From contig JAOAUN010000014.1 of the NCBI GenBank assembly GCA_030157545.1, positions 1 through 64,000 on the forward strand: a DNA stretch of 64,000 bases, read 5' to 3'. Under the pieces are notes generated by a model. It saw nothing but the letters and a program-made list of their open reading frames with translations. It had not been told where the DNA came from and made no database searches. A program made the position numbers and the translations under genes. The stretch is from Burkholderiaceae bacterium. GTDB lineage: Bacteria > Pseudomonadota > Gammaproteobacteria > Burkholderiales > Burkholderiaceae_D. This document shows positions 9,627 to 18,468 of this stretch, in pieces; the stretch's first letter is position 1; each line of letters opens with the position of its first letter.

Positions 9627-10234
9627 CCTACGCGTGAGGCTCTCAGCAGTTTGGAAAGATCTTTCTTGATCTTGTTAGCGTCAGGGTCTTTCGGAAAACG
9701 CATCATCAGATTACCCAGCGGGTCGATCATGTAATAGTGATCGGCTGCACTTGTACCGGAATCGACCGGTAGCCAGGCCGCCAGCTTTGCAGGATCAACG
9801 CGCAGCATGTGCGTGCCTTCGAATTCGCGCATGAGTACGGTTTGCAGTGGCTCTTTGTCCGTGATGAGCCAGACGCGCTCGATACGGTCCATTTCTTTGC
9901 CCTGTGCGAGCCGCAACTGGCGCATGTAGTACAACTTGTCGGCGCAGGGTTTCTGGCAATCGCTGCCGTTAATCTGCAGCATGATCCACTTTCCTTTGAA
10001 GTCGGTTAACGCAACCGGCTTGCCGTCCAGTGAGGTCGTACCCAGCTCTGGAATCGGATACGCGCGCGGATCGAGCAAGTCACCGTAGTTGGTGCGGCCT
10101 TGTGGCTTGATCACGTAGTAAGTCAGATACGAAAAAATCATTGGAGCTGCGCACATCGCTATGACGACGAATAGAATCCAGCGGCTATTCGCGCTGTTGG
10201 ACTTCGCTGGTGGGGTTGCCTGTTTATCTTGCAC
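9623..10234 (-). CDS. Membrane-anchored Sco-like thioredoxin-fold protein
   Basis: A 203-residue protein with one N-terminal transmembrane helix (about 19-41) and a periplasmic domain. The domain has a Sco-like CxxxC (Cys93, Cys97, in SDCQKPCADK) and a histidine (His166 in ADHYYMID) placed like the third Sco copper ligand. The motif TDFKGKWIMLQI resembles the Sco DFKGKVVLVFF. Such genes stand between surf1 and ctaA in many Burkholderiales. A copper or disulfide role in oxidase assembly is inferred from context and residues. It overlaps surf1 by 11 bp. Confidence 0.78.
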   Translation of the reverse strand: MQDKQATPPAKSNSANSRWILFVVIAMCAAPMIFSYLTYYVIKPQGRTNYGDLLDPRAYPIPELGTTSLDGKPVALTDFKGKWIMLQINGSDCQKPCADKLYYMRQLRLAQGKEMDRIERVWLITDKEPLQTVLMREFEGTHMLRVDPAKLAAWLPVDSGTSAADHYYMIDPLGNLMMRFPKDPDANKIKKDLSKLLRASRVG

Positions 10235-10931
10235 GTCGAAATCCTGTCACCAAAAAAAATACCAATGCGGTCGCTGCCAGCGCATACCACTGGAATGCAT
10301 AACCGCGATGCTTGTCTACGCCGCCGGAAGGGCGGGGCCAATCACGTACCAAACCGTCGCTGGTGTCGCTGCTTTGTTCAATTATAAAATTTTGCAGCGG
10401 TAATCTGCTGACATGTGCAAATTCAGCCGGCTCGAGATTCTGTACGATCGCGCCGGGCAGAATAGTTGCCGCTTGCCCCAGCTGCATGACATGCCCTGCG
10501 GAGCGCCGCACGATGCCTTCTATACGTATTGGCGCAGCCGGCACTGGTATAGCGGGCAGTTTCGTGCGTTCCGCCGCGTCACGGGGAAACCAGCCACGTG
10601 CGACCAGCACTACGCTATCGCTATTTGACAGCTGCAGCGGCATGAGCAAGGTAAATCCGGCCTTTCCTTGATAGGGGCGGTTGTCAAGATAGACTGGCCA
10701 GTCGGCGATAAAGCTGCCCTCTGCACTCACCCTGCGGTATTCGATATCGGTAGTGCTATAGGGCTTGTTCAAATCCAGAACGGCTTGATGTGCTCGCGCC
10801 ACGATTGCATTTTCGATAGCAATTTTTTCTGCTGCGCGACGCGTCTGCCAATTTCCCAGCATGACGCCGATCACCATTACCAGCAGGGCGGCCATAAATG
10901 GTATCCAGCGGAAGCGGAATGGCATTCGCAT
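10224..10931 (-). CDS. SURF1-family cytochrome oxidase assembly protein
   Basis: A 235-residue SURF1 homologue, involved in heme A insertion into subunit I. Topology is classic: an N-terminal helix (FMAALLVMVIGVMLGNWQ), a periplasmic domain and a C-terminal helix (YALAATALVFFLVTGF). Motifs: GNWQTRRAAEK, VYLDNRPYQGKAGF, VARGWFPRD, and HRGYAFQWYALA. It heads the run surf1, Sco-like, ctaA, ctaB, sco and is divergent from the DUF2909 gene. Confidence 0.94.
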   Translation of the reverse strand: MRMPFRFRWIPFMAALLVMVIGVMLGNWQTRRAAEKIAIENAIVARAHQAVLDLNKPYSTTDIEYRRVSAEGSFIADWPVYLDNRPYQGKAGFTLLMPLQLSNSDSVVLVARGWFPRDAAERTKLPAIPVPAAPIRIEGIVRRSAGHVMQLGQAATILPGAIVQNLEPAEFAHVSRLPLQNFIIEQSSDTSDGLVRDWPRPSGGVDKHRGYAFQWYALAATALVFFLVTGFRRAR

Positions 10932-10964
10932 TACAATGAAGCCTCGATCATCTTTTTAATTGCC

Positions 10965-11168
10965 ATGAAAATCCTTGTCGCCATCGCTTTTCTCCTCATC
11001 ATCCTCAGCCTGGGTTCTGCACTCGTTTTCCTCATGCGCGACAAGGGTAAAAGCAACCGTACTGTTCAGGCACTGGCGATGCGCGTAGGTTTTTCGATCT
11101 TGTTGTTCATATTCATTTTGATAGCCAACAAGCTGGGCTGGATTCAACCCACAGGCATTTCATATTGA
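10965..11168 (+). CDS. DUF2909 twin-transmembrane protein
   Basis: A 67-residue membrane protein with two hydrophobic helices around a short basic loop (FLMRDKGKSNRTVQAL). It matches the DUF2909 'twin transmembrane' family found in cytochrome c oxidase clusters; the function is unknown. It is the only plus-strand gene between 7 and 16 kb, lying between surf1 and ctaE. A good terminator follows. Confidence 0.85.
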   Translation: MKILVAIAFLLIILSLGSALVFLMRDKGKSNRTVQALAMRVGFSILLFIFILIANKLGWIQPTGISY

Positions 11169-11191
11169 AACACATTCCGCGCACCCAGTAA

Positions 11192-11217
11192 AAAAGCCGC
11201 ACCGAAGTGCGGCTTTT
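11192..11217. terminator. Intrinsic terminator between DUF2909 gene and ctaE
   Basis: An 11-bp stem (AAAAGCCGCAC / GTGCGGCTTTT) closes a CGAA loop, with T/A runs on both sides. It serves the rightward DUF2909 gene and probably the leftward ctaE transcript too. Confidence 0.88.
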
Positions 11218-11231
11218 CTAATCAGCGAAGC

Positions 11232-12092
11232 TTACAGCCAATACACAACCACATACAGACCAAGCCACACCACGTCAACGAAGTGCCAGTACCAGGCTGC
11301 ACCTTCGAAGGCGAAATGGTGATCAGCAGTGAAGTGACCTTTCAGTACACGGTACAGCACAACTGACAGCATGATGGCGCCCATCGTCACGTGGAAACCG
11401 TGGAATCCGGTCAGCATGAAGAAAGTCGAACCGTAGATGCCGGAAGTCAGCTTCAGGTTCAGTTCATGATAAGCATGCATGTATTCATAGACTTGGAAGC
11501 CCATGAAGATTGCGCCCAGCAATACGGTTGCAAACAGCCACAGCGCGGTCTTGCCACGCTCACCGGCACGCAGCGCGTGGTGTGAAATGGTCAGCGTCAC
11601 GCCCGAAGTCAGCAGCAATGCGGTGTTAATGGTTGGAATAGGGAATGGGCCCATGGTCTGGAATTTCTCGACCACGCCGGCCGGACCGGTGTTACCCCAT
11701 GCAGCTGCAAAGTCAGGCCACAAGATTTTGTGATCCAGGTCTGCCAGCCAAGGCATAGTGATGCTGCGTGCATAAAACAGCGCGCCGAAGAACGCGGCGA
11801 AGAACATGACTTCAGAGAAGATGAACCAGCTCATGCTCCAGCGATACGAGGTATCGATACGGGCGCTGTAGAGTCCAGCTTCGGATTCGGCGATGGAATC
11901 ACCAAACCACTTGTAAAGTACGACTAGAAAGGACACCAGACCAATCAAATTGACGGTCATGCCCCAGCTGACACCGTTGACCCAGGCTGAAGCGCCTGCC
12001 ATTGTGATGAGCAGGGATAAACCTGCCAGCACTGGCCACTGGGATGCATTTGGTACGAAATAATATGGCGCTTTGCCGTGTTGAGAAGTCAT
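11232..12092 (-). CDS. ctaE: Cytochrome c oxidase subunit III
   Basis: Inner-membrane subunit III of the aa3/caa3 oxidase, 286 residues with seven predicted helices. Seen: the N-terminal YYFVPNASQWPVLAG, RWSMSWFIFSEVMFFAAFFGALFYARS-type core (shown in part), GFHGFHVTMGAIML, and the C-terminal WYWHFVDVVWLGLYVVVYW. It is downstream of ctaD, ctaG and the DUF2970 gene on the same strand and ends at a terminator. Confidence 0.97.
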   Translation of the reverse strand: MTSQHGKAPYYFVPNASQWPVLAGLSLLITMAGASAWVNGVSWGMTVNLIGLVSFLVVLYKWFGDSIAESEAGLYSARIDTSYRWSMSWFIFSEVMFFAAFFGALFYARSITMPWLADLDHKILWPDFAAAWGNTGPAGVVEKFQTMGPFPIPTINTALLLTSGVTLTISHHALRAGERGKTALWLFATVLLGAIFMGFQVYEYMHAYHELNLKLTSGIYGSTFFMLTGFHGFHVTMGAIMLSVVLYRVLKGHFTADHHFAFEGAAWYWHFVDVVWLGLYVVVYWL

Positions 12093-12123
12093 CTACATCC
12101 CCTGATTACATTGTTCAAATTAA

Positions 12124-12339
12124 TTAAGCGGTTACTACCATTTTTACTATCGTCAGCAAGACAAGTACAAATATCACTGCTGCTATTACGCCGGCGATGA
12201 TCACATGCACCGGATTGAGCTGGGCCGTATCTTCTTCGTATGCACTGTTTTTGCGTACGCCAAAAAACGACCACAGTACCGCTTTTACTGTCGCGCCGAA
12301 AGACATCCGGCGTTTGCTTGCTTCTTTCAGATCTTGCAT
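12124..12339 (-). CDS. DUF2970 small membrane protein
   Basis: A 71-residue protein: a soluble, basic N-terminus (MQDLKEASKRRMSFGATVKAV is its start) and one C-terminal transmembrane helix (HVIIAGVIAAVIFVLVLLTIV). It matches DUF2970, which occurs between ctaG and ctaE in beta- and gammaproteobacterial oxidase operons. The molecular role is unknown; an accessory role in assembly is inferred from position. Confidence 0.85.
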   Translation of the reverse strand: MQDLKEASKRRMSFGATVKAVLWSFFGVRKNSAYEEDTAQLNPVHVIIAGVIAAVIFVLVLLTIVKMVVTA

Positions 12340-12372
12340 GAATGTCCTGTCTCTCTAGCTGATTATGGTGAT

Positions 12373-12942
12373 TCAGCTCGGCTTCCTGGCTCCGAGACCC
12401 ACTTCAAAAAACGTATACGACAAGGTTATAACCTTTACGTTTTTTGGCAATGCCGGATCAATATAAAAACTTACCGGCATTTGCCGCGCTTCGTTTGGCG
12501 CCAGCGTCTGCTGCTTGAAACAAAAACACTCTAACTTTTTAAAATACGCTGCGGCTTCTTGCGGTGCGTAGCTCGGTATTGCCTGCGCGTCTATGCTCCT
12601 GCCCTGCGTATTAACAACTTCATAAACTATTTGCGTCATCTCGCCCGGATGCACTTGCATGCTCGATACCGTTGGGCGAAACCGCCACGGACCCGTGCCG
12701 CTAGCATCGAACTCCACCGTGATCGTGCGACTCTTGTCGATCTGGGTGTTGTCGGCGACTACTGCTTTGGTTTCCTGCACTGCCAGAATGTTAATGCCTG
12801 TCAGCTCGCAGATACGCTTGTACATCGGCACCAGACCATAACCAAAACCAAACATCAAAACAGCAATAAGCATCAACTTGCCCAGCATACGGACGTTGTT
12901 TTTGCCTAGACGCTGCTTGCGCGCCAGCTGCTTGTCATTCAT
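12373..12942 (-). CDS. ctaG: Cytochrome c oxidase assembly protein CtaG/Cox11
   Basis: Copper chaperone for the CuB site of subunit I. The 189-residue protein has one N-terminal membrane helix (MLIAVLMFGFGYGLVPMY, followed by the conserved KRICELTGIN) and a periplasmic immunoglobulin-like domain. The copper-binding CFCF lies in KKLECFCFKQQTL, and the conserved PVSFYIDP follows. It starts three bases before the end of the small gene upstream of it (stop TAA then ATG), so the two are tightly coupled. Confidence 0.96.
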   Translation of the reverse strand: MNDKQLARKQRLGKNNVRMLGKLMLIAVLMFGFGYGLVPMYKRICELTGINILAVQETKAVVADNTQIDKSRTITVEFDASGTGPWRFRPTVSSMQVHPGEMTQIVYEVVNTQGRSIDAQAIPSYAPQEAAAYFKKLECFCFKQQTLAPNEARQMPVSFYIDPALPKNVKVITLSYTFFEVGLGARKPS

Positions 12943-13050
12943 TTAGCTCAACCAGGATTGCTTGACGATCACGCTAATAAAGAAAACAACAGCGACCGAC
13001 AATAAAATCAGGGCTGTACGCAGATTGCTGGGTTTGTTTGGTTTGGACAT
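12943..13050 (-). CDS. 35-residue cytochrome oxidase small assembly protein
   Basis: A short gene encoding 35 residues: a polar start (MSKPNKPSNLRTA), one membrane helix (LILLSVAVVFFISVIV) and a KQSWLS end. Its TAA stop is directly followed by the ctaG ATG. NCBI uses the name 'cytochrome oxidase small assembly protein' for such peptides in Burkholderiales; this link is from memory. It lies between ctaD and ctaG. The clean frame, membrane helix and tight coupling support it as a real gene. Confidence 0.75.
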   Translation of the reverse strand: MSKPNKPSNLRTALILLSVAVVFFISVIVKQSWLS

Positions 13051-13102
13051 GAGTTCCAGTTTGCCGGCGGCTTGTCACCGCCGGCATGACTTAATTACTT
13101 AA

Positions 13103-14701
13103 TTACTTAACGGTCGGTGGCACTTCAAAGGTATGGAAAGGCGCCGGGCTAGGCACGGTCCACTCCAGACCTTCAGCACCATCCCATGGCTTGGCTGCCG
13201 CTTTTTCACCGCCACGGATTGCTGGCAGCACGACTGCGAACAGGAAGTACACCTGCGACAGGCCGAAGCCGAGTGCGCCGATGGAAGCAATCATGTTGAA
13301 GTCGGTGAACTGCGCTGCGTAGTCGGCATAGCGACGTGGCATACCGGCCAGACCCAGGAAGTGCATAGGGAAGAACGTGATGTTAAAGGTGATCAGCGAA
13401 GCCCAGAAGTGGAACTTGCCGCGGCCTTCGTTGTACATGAAGCCCGTCCACTTTGGTGCCCAGTAGTAGAAGCCGGCGAACAGCGAGAACAACGAACCGG
13501 CAACCAGCACGTAGTGGAAGTGCGCCACAACATAGTAGGTGTCCTGCATCTGGATGTCGATCGGGGTCACAGCCAGAATCAGGCCGGTGAAGCCGCCCAT
13601 GGTGAAGACGAAGATGAAGCCGATGGCAAACAGCATCGGGGTTTCGAACGTCATCGAACCGCGCCACATGGTAGCGATCCAGTTAAACACTTTCACGCCG
13701 GTCGGCACTGCGATCAGCATGGTTGCGTACATGAAGAACAGCTGGCTGGTCACTGGCATGCCGGTGGCAAACATGTGATGCGCCCAAACGATGAAGGACA
13801 GAATCGCGATCGATGCGGTTGCATAGACCATTGATGCGTAACCGAACAGGGTCTTGCGGGCGAACGCAGGGATGATCTGCGAAACGATACCGAAGCCCGG
13901 CAGAATCATGATGTACACCTCTGGGTGACCGAAGAACCAGAAAATATGCTGGTACATGACTGGGTCACCACCGCCGGCGGCGTTAAAGAAAGATGTGCCG
14001 AAATGACGGTCGGTCAGGGTCATGGTGATCGCGCCAGCCAGAACAGGCATCACAGCGATCAGCAGGTAAGACGTGATCAGCCAGGTCCAGGCAAACATCG
14101 GCATCTTCATCAGGGTCATGCCAGGTGCGCGCATGTTCAGGATGGTGGTGATGATGTTGATGGAACCCATGATCGACGACGCGCCCATGATGTGCATCGC
14201 GAAGATACCCATGTCCATGCCGATACCCATCTGGGTCGACAGTGGCGCATACAACGTCCAGCCCGCAGCAGTCGCGCCGCCTGGAACCAGGAACGAGGAC
14301 ACCAGCAGAATGGCAGCCGGTGGCAGCAGCCAGAACGAGAAATTGTTCATCCGCGCAAAAGCCATATCGGCAGCGCCGATCTGCAGCGGGATCATCCAGT
14401 TCGCGAATCCGACGAAGGCCGGCATGATCGCACCGAACACCATTATCAGACCGTGCATCGTGGTCAGCTGATTAAAGAATTCCGGCACGAACAATTGCAG
14501 ACCCGGCTGGAACAGCTCGGCGCGAATGCCCAGTGCCAGCACGCCGCCGGTCAACAGCATGGCGAACGAGAACCAAAGGTACAAGGTACCGATGTCTTTG
14601 TGATTGGTGGCGAACAACCAGCGACGCCATCCGTGCGGATGATGATCGTGCGCGTCGTGGCCGTCAGAGTGATCGTGTGCGTGATCGATTGTTGTGCTCA
14701 T
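13103..14701 (-). CDS. ctaD: Cytochrome c oxidase subunit I
   Basis: Catalytic subunit holding heme a and the heme a3-CuB centre; 532 residues, twelve helices. The His-Tyr cross-link region reads [17 protein letters not shown], followed by [11 protein letters not shown] with two CuB histidines and the heme ligands in [12 protein letters not shown]. The N-terminus is unusually rich in His and Asp ([19 protein letters not shown]), which could buffer metal. It lies 21 bp after ctaC. Confidence 0.98.
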   Translation of the reverse strand: MSTTIDHAHDHSDGHDAHDHHPHGWRRWLFATNHKDIGTLYLWFSFAMLLTGGVLALGIRAELFQPGLQLFVPEFFNQLTTMHGLIMVFGAIMPAFVGFANWMIPLQIGAADMAFARMNNFSFWLLPPAAILLVSSFLVPGGATAAGWTLYAPLSTQMGIGMDMGIFAMHIMGASSIMGSINIITTILNMRAPGMTLMKMPMFAWTWLITSYLLIAVMPVLAGAITMTLTDRHFGTSFFNAAGGGDPVMYQHIFWFFGHPEVYIMILPGFGIVSQIIPAFARKTLFGYASMVYATASIAILSFIVWAHHMFATGMPVTSQLFFMYATMLIAVPTGVKVFNWIATMWRGSMTFETPMLFAIGFIFVFTMGGFTGLILAVTPIDIQMQDTYYVVAHFHYVLVAGSLFSLFAGFYYWAPKWTGFMYNEGRGKFHFWASLITFNITFFPMHFLGLAGMPRRYADYAAQFTDFNMIASIGALGFGLSQVYFLFAVVLPAIRGGEKAAAKPWDGAEGLEWTVPSPAPFHTFEVPPTVK

Positions 14702-14722
14702 CTGATTCTCCTGATATTTCGA

Positions 14723-15880
14723 TTACTTGCGCGCAGCCACAACTTCGGCCGGTTGAACAATATTTTGCTGGGCTTTGTTGGACCAGTTATTACGGGTATA
14801 GGTAATTACAGCGGCGATTTCGGTATCGGACAGCACTGCTTTCCATGCCGGCATCGCGTTCTTGCCATTCAAAAGAATGTCGATTTGCGCGTCTTTAGGA
14901 CCGTTCACCATTTGCGAGCCGTCGAGCGCAGGGAATGCACCCGGTACGCCTTTGCCGTTTGCCTGATGACAGGCCACGCAATTAGCAGCATAAACTTTGG
15001 CACCGCGCTCGGAGAGTTCAGCGACGGTCAGCACCTTGGCCGGATCATCACCGGTAACAGCCATGCCTTTTTTCTTGTCTGCGACCCACTTTGCGTAGTC
15101 TTCATCGCTGACAACATTGACCACGATAGGCATGAACGCATGTTCTTTGCCGCACAGCTCGTAGCAATTGCCGCGGTAGGTACCGATTTTTTCAGCCTTG
15201 AACCAGGTATCGCGAACAAAACCCGGAATCGCATCCTGCTTGACGCCGAATGCTGGCACACCCCACGCGTGAATCACGTCATTGGCAGTGGTAACGATAC
15301 GGATTTTTTTGTTGACCGGCACAACCAGCGGGTTGTCGACTTCGAGCAGGTAGTTGTCGCCTTTGGCAGCATCGGCATGAATCTGGTCACGCGGGGTCGA
15401 CAGGGCTGAATAAAATGCAATACCTGAGCCTTCGCCGTTGAGGTAGTCATAGCCCCATTTCCACTGCATGCCGGTCGCTTTGACAGTGATGTCGGCATTC
15501 GACGTATCTTTCATTGCGACGACGGTCTTGGTCGCAGGCAGGGCCATCAACACCACGATGAGGAAAGGCACGATAGTCCATGCGATTTCAACCGCGGTGC
15601 TTTCATGGAAGCTGGCCGATTTGTGGCCGAGCGATTTGCGATGTTTCAGAATGGAGTAAAACATCACGCCGAAAACGGCGAGAAAAATAACCAGGCAGAT
15701 ACCGATCATCCAGTTGTGCAGCGTGTAGATATCCGATGCGATGGACGTCACTGGCGTCTGGAAATTCAGTGCATGAACGGCGGGACCGCCGACCATATCG
15801 TTAACTGCAAATGATGAACCGGCCAACATCAGTCCGGCCGCAGCCATCATCATCGGTAGTAGGCGCTTCGCGTGTTTCAT
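14723..15880 (-). CDS. ctaC: Cytochrome c oxidase subunit II with C-terminal cytochrome c (caa3 type)
   Basis: A 385-residue subunit II: signal peptide (about 1-25), two membrane helices, a periplasmic cupredoxin domain with the CuA site (GNCYELCGKEHAFMPI) and a fused cytochrome c domain with heme motif CVACH and a distal methionine in the NAMPAWKAVLSD segment. The fusion defines a caa3-type oxidase that accepts electrons directly through its own heme c. It is first of the ctaC-ctaD-ctaG-ctaE run. Confidence 0.97.
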   Translation of the reverse strand: MKHAKRLLPMMMAAAGLMLAGSSFAVNDMVGGPAVHALNFQTPVTSIASDIYTLHNWMIGICLVIFLAVFGVMFYSILKHRKSLGHKSASFHESTAVEIAWTIVPFLIVVLMALPATKTVVAMKDTSNADITVKATGMQWKWGYDYLNGEGSGIAFYSALSTPRDQIHADAAKGDNYLLEVDNPLVVPVNKKIRIVTTANDVIHAWGVPAFGVKQDAIPGFVRDTWFKAEKIGTYRGNCYELCGKEHAFMPIVVNVVSDEDYAKWVADKKKGMAVTGDDPAKVLTVAELSERGAKVYAANCVACHQANGKGVPGAFPALDGSQMVNGPKDAQIDILLNGKNAMPAWKAVLSDTEIAAVITYTRNNWSNKAQQNIVQPAEVVAARK

Positions 15881-15926
15881 ATTGTCCTCAAAAGCCTAAA
15901 ATTGAAATTCAGTTTTTCGTAAATAT

Positions 15927-16379
15927 CTATCTAACAGATCGGTAACCAACCAGCTCCCTGCTCAGCTCGCGGGCCAATTCGCGCCGCCGCCACTCCGTCA
16001 GGAATCTGCCTACTTCGACACGGTCGCCATTGGCCACCAACCCGATGAGGTCTCGCCCCATGACGGGCGCGGCCACATGTGTACGTCGCGGATCCAGCCT
16101 GAATTGCCTTGTCTGCTCGGCCCTTACCAATTCGACCAGCAAACAGGCGTCACTGAGTGCTATGTGCTCGCGGTCAGTAGCATGACGACCGAAGTACAAA
16201 AAAGCAGCCGCAACACATGACAGTTCAAGCACTGCAAATACCATCACCAGCCATGCGCCATGAAACGTAAAGTAAGCCGCCACCATTAATGAACCGGCAC
16301 ACAAAGCAGCATAGGCTTTAGCCAACTGCCTTGGCGTTATCGAGCAATTTTGCTTCAAAATCCACTCACGCCTTGCCAT
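15927..16379 (-). CDS. DUF2244 membrane protein
   Basis: A 150-residue protein with two N-terminal hydrophobic helices (AYAALCAGSLMVAAYFTF and LVMVFAVLELSCVAAAFLYF) and a soluble C-terminal part. It starts with REWILKQNCSITPRQLA, typical of DUF2244. Members commonly stand before ctaC in Burkholderiales; the function is unknown. It is 46 bp upstream of ctaC and probably in the same transcript. Confidence 0.85.
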   Translation of the reverse strand: MARREWILKQNCSITPRQLAKAYAALCAGSLMVAAYFTFHGAWLVMVFAVLELSCVAAAFLYFGRHATDREHIALSDACLLVELVRAEQTRQFRLDPRRTHVAAPVMGRDLIGLVANGDRVEVGRFLTEWRRRELARELSRELVGYRSVR

Positions 16380-16522
16380 CGCATCATGCCTTTAATCGAT
16401 GATCGCTTATAAACGCCCTGCGCAAAACCGTGAAAGTATAAGTCTAAAGGCAATTACTGGGCAAGAAGAACCCGCTTTTTATGCCAGAAAACATGCGGCA
16501 TTCAGTCCCTGCAGCACAAGCC

Positions 16523-17473
16523 TCAATTCCTTTTCAAGTCCAGCCGGATTATGTTTTCACCACTTGCTGTTTTTTTAGGCAGCGGCTTGAATGCATGTCC
16601 ATAAATAATTTCAATGGTAAGTGAAATTTTTCCATCCGGCTTGCGCCGACCTTCCAGTGCGCGTATCACGCGCTCATAACGATGCCGTCCTGATAATGTC
16701 CTGCGCTGCGTTATGAGTGGATTGCCGCCAAATGCTTGCACATCCGCTAATAATTTTTCGGCAGACGAATAGGTGATCTGCAATTTTTCCATATCCATCA
16801 CAGGTGTTGCGAATCCGACATCAACCAGCATATCGCCGAAGTCATGCAAATCGACAAATGGCAAAATTGGCAACGCCGCATCCGGTTCGCCAGCAGCAGC
16901 AAATGCCGCGCGCAATTCCTGGAAGGTGTCGGGCCCAAAACAAGAAAACATCAACAAGCCGTCCACGCGCAATACCCGTCGCCACTCCGCGAACACGCGG
17001 TCCGGTTGCGGATGCCAGTGCAGGGCCAGATTCGACCAGACCAGATCCACGCTGCCTGAAGCCATCGGCAAGTTCGCATAATCAGCGCAAGCCAGAATTG
17101 CACTGCCGGCGCGCACACCGGCGCGGCGAAACAAACCAGTGAAATTCATGAGCAAGCGCTGCATTGCCGACAGCGATTGCGCGGCGCGTTTGCGCGCACT
17201 TGCCAGCATGGCGGGTGACGCATCCATGCCCAGCAACACGGAGCCGGGAAAGGACTGATGCAGCGCTAGTAAATCGTCACCCTCACCGCTACCGGCATCG
17301 AGCAAGGACTGCGGATTAATTTTGATCAGCGCAAGCCGTTCGAACATGCGGCCGGCAATCTCGCGCCGCAGGAATTGCGACTCGGCCACGCGCTCTGGCC
17401 GTGCAAACAGCTTGCGCACGATGGCGAGTGAAATCGGTGCGCTCTGACGGTTATCGTTGGAAGAATTAGACAT
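16523..17473 (-). CDS. BioC-like SAM-dependent methyltransferase
   Basis: A 316-residue class I methyltransferase with motif I LLDAGSGEGDDLLALH, GMDASPAMLASARKR and a conserved WSNLALHWHPQPDRVFAEW segment, the pattern of malonyl-ACP O-methyltransferase BioC. The N-terminal VRKLFARPERVAES also fits BioC-like proteins of Burkholderiales. No bio genes are present here, so a role in biotin synthesis is likely by family but not shown. It is divergent from comF. Confidence 0.8.
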   Translation of the reverse strand: MSNSSNDNRQSAPISLAIVRKLFARPERVAESQFLRREIAGRMFERLALIKINPQSLLDAGSGEGDDLLALHQSFPGSVLLGMDASPAMLASARKRAAQSLSAMQRLLMNFTGLFRRAGVRAGSAILACADYANLPMASGSVDLVWSNLALHWHPQPDRVFAEWRRVLRVDGLLMFSCFGPDTFQELRAAFAAAGEPDAALPILPFVDLHDFGDMLVDVGFATPVMDMEKLQITYSSAEKLLADVQAFGGNPLITQRRTLSGRHRYERVIRALEGRRKPDGKISLTIEIIYGHAFKPLPKKTASGENIIRLDLKRN

Positions 17474-17538
17474 AGCACGGACTGCAAGCAGGGCAGCGAT
17501 GGGATAATGCCGCGCAGTGTACAGCCCGAAAGCTAGTT

Positions 17539-18279
17539 ATGCACTTTTACCGGCCTGCGTTGTTGATGCAATCTGTTCGCACTGTGCTGCAAGGCCTGCT
17601 TCCGTCTTGCTGCGCGTTGTGCGGCGACAGCGCTTGCAAAGACGTGCTGTGCGACGCGTGTATTACGCAATTTATTCATCGTCAGAGTTCGCGTTGCCCG
17701 GTTTGTGCAGTGACGTTGGCAAGCCCGGCGGCGAATCAAATTTGCGGCACCTGCATAACTGAACCGCCCGCGTTCGATGCAACGATTGTTGCGTGTGACT
17801 ATGCGCCGCCGGTCGATCATCTGGTACAGGATTTAAAATTCCACGCCAGACTCGCACTAGCGCCGCTGTTTGCGAGACTGCTCGCGCGTGCCGCGCAACA
17901 GCACAGCGTTGATAATGCCTTGATGACGATTGTGCCACTGTCTGCGAGCAGGCTCGCGCAGCGCGGCTTTAATCAGGCCAATGAAATTGCCAAGCCGCTT
18001 GCCCGTGAATTAAAAATTCCGCTGGCATCACAATTGTGTGTGCGGGTGCGAGATACTGCGGCGCAGGCAGGCCTGACTTTACGGCAGCGGCAGCTTAATA
18101 TGCGCGATGCTTTTGCGATGACTTTGCAAGGCAGGTCAGCTGTATTACACCAGCACATCTTCGTGGTGGATGATGTGATGACGACCGGACATACGCTGCA
18201 TGAGTTGGCGGCGTGTTTGAAACGATATGGTGCTGCGCGCGTTACCAATCTGGTTTTTGCGCGAACGCCGGGGCGTTGA
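17539..18279 (+). CDS. ComF-family phosphoribosyltransferase-like protein
   Basis: A 246-residue ComF-family protein, linked to natural transformation and late steps of DNA uptake. The N-terminus has a zinc-ribbon-like cysteine set (SCCALCGDSAC, LCDACI, CPVC, CGTC), followed by a phosphoribosyltransferase domain whose PRPP loop reads IFVVDDVMTTGHTLHE. The 65-bp gap to the divergent methyltransferase start holds no clear promoter hexamers. Confidence 0.9.
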   Translation: MHFYRPALLMQSVRTVLQGLLPSCCALCGDSACKDVLCDACITQFIHRQSSRCPVCAVTLASPAANQICGTCITEPPAFDATIVACDYAPPVDHLVQDLKFHARLALAPLFARLLARAAQQHSVDNALMTIVPLSASRLAQRGFNQANEIAKPLARELKIPLASQLCVRVRDTAAQAGLTLRQRQLNMRDAFAMTLQGRSAVLHQHIFVVDDVMTTGHTLHELAACLKRYGAARVTNLVFARTPGR

Positions 18280-18313
18280 GTAATTTGTATGACTGATTGT
18301 GCTGGGTGTTTTA

Positions 18314-18421
18314 CGAAAGACGCTGGATCCCAGCCTTCGCCAGGGTGACGGTAGTATTTGAGATGCCGCACCAATTTTTCACTGTCATCCCGGCATACGC
18401 CGGGATCCAGCGTCTTCTTTC
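18314..18421. repeat. Inverted pair of REP-type repeats between comF and trmL
   Basis: Two copies of the dispersed repeat face each other: 18319-18349 in minus orientation (GACGCTGGATCCCAGCC...) and 18384-18414 in plus orientation (GTCATCCCGG...GGGATCCAGCGTC). The outer flanks (ACGAAAGACG and CGTCTTCTTTCG) also pair, so the whole unit can fold into one long hairpin. It lies after comF and before the trmL ribosome binding site. Confidence 0.78.
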
Positions 18422-18468
18422 GCAAATAATCAGCTCACCTTCAGGCAGCCTGAAAAAGGAGAAAAGTT

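Noticed and set aside
13925..15409. 494-codon open frame on the plus strand opposite ctaD and ctaC
   Set aside because: It lies wholly antisense to two well-conserved oxidase genes, is rich in His/Arg with no recognisable domain, and follows from codon bias of the true genes.
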